This document shows positions 58,249 through 64,000 of a stretch of DNA of 64,000 nt, one piece after another. Source of the DNA: Clytia hemisphaerica. Taxonomy: Eukaryota > Cnidaria > Hydrozoa > Leptothecata > Clytiidae. A program made the position numbers and the translations under genes. The stretch covers positions 657,376-721,375 of the forward strand of contig CACVBU010001004.1 of NCBI GenBank assembly GCA_902728285.1, written 5' to 3'. Position 1 is the first letter of the stretch; each line of letters opens with the position of its first letter. The notes under the pieces were generated by a model, which saw only the letters and a program-made list of their open reading frames with translations, did not search any database and was not told where the DNA came from.

Positions 58249-61200
58249 TTATAACTCGTAGTCATCAAGATAACGTGGCGCTTTTCGTCGTCTTTTCAGT
58301 CCTGAATTTTTACGGTCAACGTCCTCGACGTCTTCCATCTCACTCTCTCCTTCTCGATACGGAATCGTGTCACTTTCGCTCCCCGAAGATGTGTCGTCAA
58401 CGGGGCTGTCGTCGGGCAATGGTGGATTAATATCGTTATCATAGCGACGATGACGAAAAGGAAAATCATCATCCGAGTCGGCGTCGACATAATTTCGTGT
58501 TGGTGAGCGTCTGAAAAACGGATCGCGCTCATGGACTTTCTTGAACTTGTTTGCTGCACGGGTAACAAATTTGCCTTTCGATGTTTCGGCGGTGAGCATA
58601 TAACCTTTCTTTTTCACCACAGTCAATGGTGATGGGTCGAATGGAGTCTTGACGGTAGACTTCTTTTGAGGGCGAAGGACTTTGTCCCCTAGGTCGATGT
58701 CAATGGGCTTCGCGTGTCGTCGTTGGTCATGGTATTTAGCCATGGCGGCCTTGTAACTTGTATCTTTCTCGAGAACGGATCGATCTTGTTCCTTCTTTTT
58801 CATCATTGGAACAGAGGTTGCAATTTGTCGATTGAACAACATCTCCGCTGGTGACTTTCCAGTGGCTGAATGAGGAGTCGCCCGGTACGAAAGAAGATAT
58901 CTGTGAACCGCTTCTTTTGGGTCCTTGTGTTCGACATATGCGGTGTGGGCAACCTTCTGAAGCATCTTCATGAAGTTTTCTGCCAGCCCATTCGACGAAG
59001 GTTGTTCTGGTGTAATCGGCTGGTGTTTAAAACCTCGCTTCTTTGCGTAATTTGTAAAGTCGTGCGAGTTAAAAGGCGGACCATTGTCCGTCTTGACCTT
59101 CTCTGGAATGCCATGAGTTGCCAAAATTCGGTCGAAATGAGGTACCACCGTGTCGGCGGCGGTAGAATCTAGCACAGCCACTTCTGGAAATCGAGAGTAT
59201 TCGTCAATGAGAAGCAGGAAATAGTAATCTTTGGCGATTGGGCCCTTGAAGTCCGAGGCAATGTGTCTCCAAGGTCCTTCTGGCAATTTCGTCGTGATGA
59301 GCGGCTGATGCTTTTGTTGAGGTGTAGCGGCTAAGCATGCATGACAAGATTGTACAAAGTTCTCCACAAGCTTGTCCATGTTGGGAAACCAAACTTTCGA
59401 TCGGAGATAACGCTTCATTTTCGATGCGCCTTGATGCCCTTCATGAGCGAGAGCTATCACGTCAGGCTGCAAACTTTCCGGAATAATGAGTCGTTCTCCT
59501 CGTAAAACGACTTGTCGTGCAACTGAAAGTTCGTCGAATACGTGTCGGAACGGCTGTAAGTCGTTTGCATTCTTCGGAATGTATCCTTTCTCAAGGATGC
59601 AAAATTTCAAGCGGGCGAGCTGGTCATCGGCGTTCGTTGCTTTTCGAACCATGTCGAAGGTCATAGCGTCGGGAATATCGTCGTCGATGATAGCATTGAT
59701 GTGGAAGGTTTCCTCACTGGCTTGCATCTTCTGCTGTTCAGTGATGGGCAATGGATGTCGACTGTTGTAATCTGTCGGATTGGTGCTTCCCTTTTCATAC
59801 TTTACGGTCATACGGTACTGTTGTAACTTCAATCGGTGATTCTCGATGCGAGCTGGGGCTTGTCTTCGTTGATTATTGTACAATGAGACCAGCGGCTCAT
59901 GATCAGTTATTGTGTCGAATTTCATTCCGTGGAGATACATTCGGTTGGTCGTGACGCCGAAAAGGATAGCTAAGCTTTCACCCTCGATCGGAGCATAGCG
60001 TTGTTCTGTCTCTGTTAGCGATCTACTCGAGTAGTTGATTGTTTTGTAATGTCCAGTGTCGGGTTCCTTTTGAAACAATGTGGCGCCAATACCCTTCGGT
60101 CCTCGGTCAACTACAAGCTTCGTCTTTCGATCGGGTGCCCAGGGTGCTATTACTCGGTTGCTACATAAACCCTCTTTCAGTTTGTCGAATGCGTCCTGAC
60201 AAGCTTGATCCCAGTGGAATGGAACTTTCTTACGCGTTAGATTTCTTAACGGTGCTGTAATGTCACTGTAAGTCTCTGGCTCTCCAAACATAAAGAGGGC
60301 GTTATATTGACACATCTGCAAGAAACTTTTTACTTCCGCTGCGTTGGTTGGTGGTGCGAGTCTGACGATAGTCTCTACTTTCGATGGATCTGCAGACATA
60401 CCTTCGCTGGAAAACTTATACCCAAACCAAATAACTTCTGGAGCACTCCACTCACATTTCTCTCGTCTAAGTGTTAAGCCGAGGGATTGTAATCGATCAA
60501 GTAGAGCACTCAAATGGAGGTCATGCTCATGTTGGGTCTCTCCGTAAACTAGCAAATCGTCTTCAATCTGTTCCACACCAACGAGGTCTACAATACTTTG
60601 TCGCAAACGCTCATGGAACTCTTGACTGGCAGGTCCAGCACCCATGACAAGACGCTTAAATCGGTAGATGCCTTCGTGCGTGTAAAAGTTTGTAAGTTCT
60701 TTCGATTTCTCACCGAGTGGCATTTGGTGAAATGAATGTTTCATGTCCAGCTTTGTGAATACTTTGGCGCCGTTAAGCTTGTGACGCAAGGAATGGACAG
60801 TCGGTACGGGAATATGGCTTTCTTTGATGGCAATATTTGCGTGACGCATGTCTAAATTCATGCGTATCTGCCCGGATGGTTTCTTTGTAATGACAACGTT
60901 CGAGATCCAGTCGAGGTTAACACTTGGGTCTAACGGGCCTTCGATGATGTCATTGTCTCTAAGTTCTTTGAGATGGCTCGTGACTTGTTTTCTGAAAGCG
61001 AACGGTATCGGCCGCTCCTTCTGTATCATTGGTTTGATCGATCCGTCTATATCAAAGTTTATTTCTGATTTATTGAACTTGCCGATTCCCTCAAAGATAG
61101 GTTGATGCTTGTCGATGATTTCAGTCACTGAAGTTGGGACTTTCTCTGGTTCGTTGATGTGGTATACTGGCGTTTCCGGATCATTGGCGTCTCTGCGGCC

Positions 61201-62424
61201 TTCTGGGTGAATCTCCAAGACACCGAGCTCTAACGATGCTTCTAAACCTAAGAGCGGTTCCGTGTGGTTTCCTTCTATCACGTAAACGAGTTGCTCGGCT
61301 GTTGCTCCACTGCTAGTGGTCAGTTCGATCTTTGCCCTACCCTTCACTCGCAGCAGGTCTTTAGTACCATACGGGCGGAGCTTCACTTTCGATTTATACA
61401 GTCTGGTCGTGTTGGCAAACTTGCGAAAGTCTTTTTCTGGGATCAGAGTCTTTCTGCATCCGGAGTCGACTCTCATTTTCAAACACGTACCATTGGCTTC
61501 CACATCGATCATTTCAATTTCATTTTGGTCATTCACCAGAGGGATGAAGTTCACGGTCAAAATGCGACCCATCAGTTGTTCATCGTCCGAATCACTCGAT
61601 TCGTCCAGGGCATTAACATCTGTTTCTGGTGCACCAGGACATACTGGCGATTTTGCAAAATGGTGCTTCTTCTTGCAATCATTGCAACGTTTCCCTTTTG
61701 CGGGACACTTTCCTTTTGAGTGGGCTTTCCGACGTTCATATCCGCAAAAGTCACAAATTTTTGGGGAACTTTCGGTTTGCTTTCCCCTACCGATCGAATC
61801 TCTCGTGATGTTCGGTTTCGGTGGGTCTGGTCTTCTTGGTCCTCTTCTACTGCCGATCCAGTTAACATTCTCCTGTTTCTCAATGTTTTGCGCTTGTGTC
61901 GATGATGATTCTAGCGCTATTCCGTATTTAACGAAATCATCGAAATTTGCACCCTCCGCGAGGGCATGTTTCCTGAGCTTATTGTTATTCGTCTGCATCG
62001 TCATGGCGTCGCGAGCGGCTTTCTTTGCAGTGTAGGTGGCGAAATTGCAGAGCTTTGCTTGATCCAAAACTTTTGTGTACCATTCGGTGAACGGCATCTG
62101 CCCTTGTGGCATCTCGTTAAAAAGTTTAAATACCGGGTAAACTTCGTTTATCTGTCCCTTTAAGGAGTTTCTGATTTTGTCAATTGCGGCTGCGTATGTA
62201 TCTTCTGTCGTCACCTTTCCTTCGTGCTCGAAAAACGTAATCATTTCGTCTCCACCCCAGAGTTGCAAAAGAGCTTTCTTTTTCTTATCTTCGTCAATGT
62301 CCTCCGTATCAAAAATCATGTTTGCCCTCTTGATATATTTATCGAACGAATCGAGGGCGGCACCCGCGTCTTTTGGGCGTTTGAAGGTTGGGAGGGCGGA
62401 ATAGAGAGCGCCTCTGGCGGCCAT
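58249..62424 (-). CDS. Gypsy gag-pol polyprotein, complete single ORF
   Basis: The ORF encodes 1391 residues, gag and pol fused without frameshift. Domains in order: gag-like N-terminus (1 to about 200); zinc knuckle CX2C...H...C with a second CNDC cluster (about 224-262); aspartic protease with VDSGCRKT (about 315); reverse transcriptase from about 455 with FTKLDMKHSFHQMPLG and catalytic QIEDDLLVYG; RNase H with VVDRG, INYSSRSLTETEQ and TDHEPL (730-850); integrase with HEGHQ...SCHAC zinc finger and D-D-E residues in ASDFKGP, TDNGPPFN and NGLAENF (about 960-1190); an acidic C-terminal tail. All catalytic residues I can check are present, although the RNase H DAS triad reads DRG. It is probably of the K02A2.6/Mag type. 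Confidence 0.96.
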   Translation of the reverse strand: MAARGALYSALPTFKRPKDAGAALDSFDKYIKRANMIFDTEDIDEDKKKKALLQLWGGDEMITFFEHEGKVTTEDTYAAAIDKIRNSLKGQINEVYPVFKLFNEMPQGQMPFTEWYTKVLDQAKLCNFATYTAKKAARDAMTMQTNNNKLRKHALAEGANFDDFVKYGIALESSSTQAQNIEKQENVNWIGSRRGPRRPDPPKPNITRDSIGRGKQTESSPKICDFCGYERRKAHSKGKCPAKGKRCNDCKKKHHFAKSPVCPGAPETDVNALDESSDSDDEQLMGRILTVNFIPLVNDQNEIEMIDVEANGTCLKMRVDSGCRKTLIPEKDFRKFANTTRLYKSKVKLRPYGTKDLLRVKGRAKIELTTSSGATAEQLVYVIEGNHTEPLLGLEASLELGVLEIHPEGRRDANDPETPVYHINEPEKVPTSVTEIIDKHQPIFEGIGKFNKSEINFDIDGSIKPMIQKERPIPFAFRKQVTSHLKELRDNDIIEGPLDPSVNLDWISNVVITKKPSGQIRMNLDMRHANIAIKESHIPVPTVHSLRHKLNGAKVFTKLDMKHSFHQMPLGEKSKELTNFYTHEGIYRFKRLVMGAGPASQEFHERLRQSIVDLVGVEQIEDDLLVYGETQHEHDLHLSALLDRLQSLGLTLRREKCEWSAPEVIWFGYKFSSEGMSADPSKVETIVRLAPPTNAAEVKSFLQMCQYNALFMFGEPETYSDITAPLRNLTRKKVPFHWDQACQDAFDKLKEGLCSNRVIAPWAPDRKTKLVVDRGPKGIGATLFQKEPDTGHYKTINYSSRSLTETEQRYAPIEGESLAILFGVTTNRMYLHGMKFDTITDHEPLVSLYNNQRRQAPARIENHRLKLQQYRMTVKYEKGSTNPTDYNSRHPLPITEQQKMQASEETFHINAIIDDDIPDAMTFDMVRKATNADDQLARLKFCILEKGYIPKNANDLQPFRHVFDELSVARQVVLRGERLIIPESLQPDVIALAHEGHQGASKMKRYLRSKVWFPNMDKLVENFVQSCHACLAATPQQKHQPLITTKLPEGPWRHIASDFKGPIAKDYYFLLLIDEYSRFPEVAVLDSTAADTVVPHFDRILATHGIPEKVKTDNGPPFNSHDFTNYAKKRGFKHQPITPEQPSSNGLAENFMKMLQKVAHTAYVEHKDPKEAVHRYLLSYRATPHSATGKSPAEMLFNRQIATSVPMMKKKEQDRSVLEKDTSYKAAMAKYHDQRRHAKPIDIDLGDKVLRPQKKSTVKTPFDPSPLTVVKKKGYMLTAETSKGKFVTRAANKFKKVHERDPFFRRSPTRNYVDADSDDDFPFRHRRYDNDINPPLPDDSPVDDTSSGSESDTIPYREGESEMEDVEDVDRKNSGLKRRRKAPRYLDDYEL

Positions 62425-62576
62425 GTTGGATTTGACTTATCGAGACAAAATGTGGCTGGTTCGATCGGAAGCAAGCGTAACTTGGAATTTTTCTCTGGAA
62501 ACTCTGGAAACTACAAGAGTCTATTTTAGGTTGTTGATCATCTGGAACTGGGTAACATAAGTCTATTCGTCGCCAA

Positions 62577-62766
62577 TGTAGTACCCACTTAGTCGAAGTG
62601 CTTGGGGGTCAACAAACAGGGAGTGACACAAATAATTGACAAGGCAAAGTTCAGTTCTTACAACTATTTCTTCTTCTTCACAAAAGACGTCTGCACTCTC
62701 TGCCAAGCTTGCAACTAAGAGGCTTTTGCCTCGCTCAACATAAACCTATCAAGGTAGGTCACTACA
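62577..62766 (-). repeat. 5' LTR of the gypsy element
   Basis: Matches 57963-58152 over the full 190 bp. In element orientation it precedes the polyprotein, so it should carry the promoter. Confidence 0.95.
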
Positions 62767-62771
62767 TAGTG

Positions 62772-63526
62772 TACATGTATGTGTATACAACTAGCAATAC
62801 AAAGTACTAAAAAATGAACTTACATTATCCAGGGTTTTGGGTTCTGAAGATTTTGTGTACATATGAGTAGTAGTAGAAATTCTTCATGTGTTGTTCTTTG
62901 TTGCTCTTCGCTAAAATTGTTATTGTTATTCTTCCCTGAAAATAAAGACCCCTATATCTGTGCTCCAGTGGGATGGAATTTAGGAAATTCTAATTTCACT
63001 GACATGTAAAATATTTTTTGATTTAGTTTGGTATCCGAAATAATACTTCAAGTACATTGGAAAGAGGCATATTTGGGTTGGTTTACAGTTTAATGAACTT
63101 TTGACTAAGTAACCACTGGGCCACAGATACTAGGGTGCAAGTGATTTCTTGGTCTGTTTCGCCCAATCGTCAGGGCTCATCAGTATGCCTAGGACCCAGT
63201 CCAGACATAGACAGACCACAACACAAACATTAAAACAAGACAAACATGAAAGAAACAAATAGACAACAGAACAAACGAAAAACATAAATAAAACAACAAA
63301 TCTAACGAAATATATACATATGATAAATGTAACAAAAATGTTATGTTTTTTTTAAGTTTTCTTTTTTAGTTTTTTTTTTAGAACATAAAGCTTATTTACA
63401 TACTTTCTGTTTTAAGAGTTTAAAACTTTGTACAGACTTTTTGTTTTAAACTACTTATATACATTTTTATTTACATTTGAAAAGTTTACTAGTAAGAATA
63501 CTTTGTAGGAGGACAAATAACAAACA
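62772..63526. other. Noncoding 3' part of the hAT element
   Basis: Lies between the gypsy target site and the transposase stop. It is AT-rich with T and CAAA runs, and no gene is seen. Confidence 0.55.
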
Positions 63527-64000
63527 TCACTTTGCATACCTTCGCCTTTTCTTTCCCAAAAATCTATTAATAATGGCCTCAGGGTCTGGAATGATAGAGG
63601 GATGGAATTGCATGAGGGCCAGGTTGCTAAATCTCTCTTGATTCATGGTAGCACGAGTGTAAGTTTTTAGTCTCCTCATCCCAGAAAAGGATCGCTCGCA
63701 CTCACAAGTGGTTATGGGAAGAGAGGCTAATAATTTGAGACAGCATTTAATGTTCTGAAACCCAGGAAAAGAAACTGCTGTCAATGTAGAATATGAATTC
63801 GTAGGTGGATTAAGAAGACTGGAATTGAGAGTTGCTTGAATGTTATTTGGACAGCTGGTAGTGTTCATTACCCAAAAATCCTCCCAAAGTGCCAATTCAG
63901 AGTCTACAGTCAGAGGGCTAGGAAGATCATCTTCATAAAACTTTAAGAATGGGTAAAATTTATCCTTCCACGTTTCACCTTTACTCACAAGAGAAATGAC
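63527..64000 (-). CDS. hAT transposase, C-terminal part (partial, open at the window edge)
   Basis: The frame is open to the right edge. It carries the hAT dimerisation signature CERSFSGMRRLKTYTRATMN followed by ERFSNLALMQFH, and ends with a basic tail GKKRRRYAK. hAT transposases cut and paste their element in the nucleus; the C-terminal domain mediates multimerisation and contributes the last catalytic glutamate (CECERS). The catalytic aspartates and the zinc finger are outside the window. ZMYM1-like host proteins derive from similar sequence, but the neighbouring hAT terminus favours a transposon. Confidence 0.85.
   Translation of the reverse strand, partial: VISLVSKGETWKDKFYPFLKFYEDDLPSPLTVDSELALWEDFWVMNTTSCPNNIQATLNSSLLNPPTNSYSTLTAVSFPGFQNIKCCLKLLASLPITTCECERSFSGMRRLKTYTRATMNQERFSNLALMQFHPSIIPDPEAIINRFLGKKRRRYAK

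Larger units (their letters stand above)
57963..62766 (-). mobile_element. Intact Ty3/gypsy LTR retrotransposon
   Basis: Two 190-bp LTRs flank a single gag-pol ORF on the minus strand, with TAGTG target duplications at 57958-57962 and 62767-62771. The primer-binding side (next to the right LTR) reads TTGGCGACGAATAGAC after the LTR in element orientation. The polypurine tract GAAGGAAAGGAGAGG precedes the left LTR. The LTRs read as identical, so the insertion is young. Its base composition is clearly richer in GC than the flanks. Confidence 0.96.
57759..64000 (-). mobile_element. hAT DNA transposon, interrupted by the gypsy element, continues past the window
   Basis: The left end reads CAGGGGCGTATCTAGGA, a typical hAT terminus, exactly where the MULE-like MITE is broken. 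The transposase C-terminus lies at 63527-63988 on the minus strand, so this is the 3' end of the element. The gypsy insertion separates 57759-57957 from 62772-64000. The second terminal repeat is outside the window; TATAAAAT just before 57759 is the predicted 8-bp target site. Confidence 0.75.

Noticed and set aside
58296..62529. Many plus- and minus-strand ORFs of 60-240 codons overlapping the gypsy polyprotein
   Set aside because: They lie in other frames of a long, GC-richer coding sequence and show no independent domain.

Overview
The window is nuclear DNA of an animal: AT-rich, with spliced genes that have GT-AG introns, and crowded with transposable elements. The markers are a 14-3-3 protein, dynactin subunit 2, thrombospondin type-1 modules, several non-LTR retrotransposons, an intact Ty3/gypsy element and a hAT transposase. 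The GC-rich palindromic repeats and gene content would suit a cnidarian or another early-branching invertebrate. That placement is an inference; nothing here identifies a species.

Left part (1-22 kb). Four units of a ~150-bp satellite open the window. Next comes dynactin subunit 2 on the minus strand: nine small exons between 1396 and 9272 join in phase, and the C-terminal half is not found. It stands head to head with a two-exon 14-3-3 gene (9682-12265, plus), so the 409 bp between the start codons probably hold a shared promoter region. The introns hold palindromic elements and a tRNA-like SINE. From 12.3 to 22.4 kb I see no supported gene, only palindromic transposons and an apparently perfect 492-bp tandem duplication.

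Middle (22-38 kb). A frameshifted LINE and nested MITEs precede two tandem paralogous genes (28555-30204 and 31576-35453) of a family I do not recognise. Both proteins begin with a mitochondrial-type presequence and share several conserved blocks. The first is intronless. The second has three further exons coding a long coiled coil.

Inverted duplication (34-46.5 kb). The last two exons of the second paralogue and a convergent thrombospondin type-1 exon lie in a large inverted duplication (about 34008-38455 and 43795-46540). Because the two arms are paralogous, each supplies the empty site for insertions in the other, giving exact target duplications of 9 bp or TA. The spacer holds a LINE broken by a MITE and a three-deep nest of DNA elements.

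Right part (46-64 kb). LINE fragments are followed by a small cluster of single-exon membrane-protein ORFs, one of which looks like a TNF/C1q-type trimer ligand whose signal anchor is frameshifted. Two MULE-like elements lie back to back, each with a perfect 9-bp target duplication. The window ends in a nest: a MULE-like MITE interrupted by a hAT element, itself interrupted by a young gypsy element with matching 190-bp LTRs and a 5-bp target duplication.
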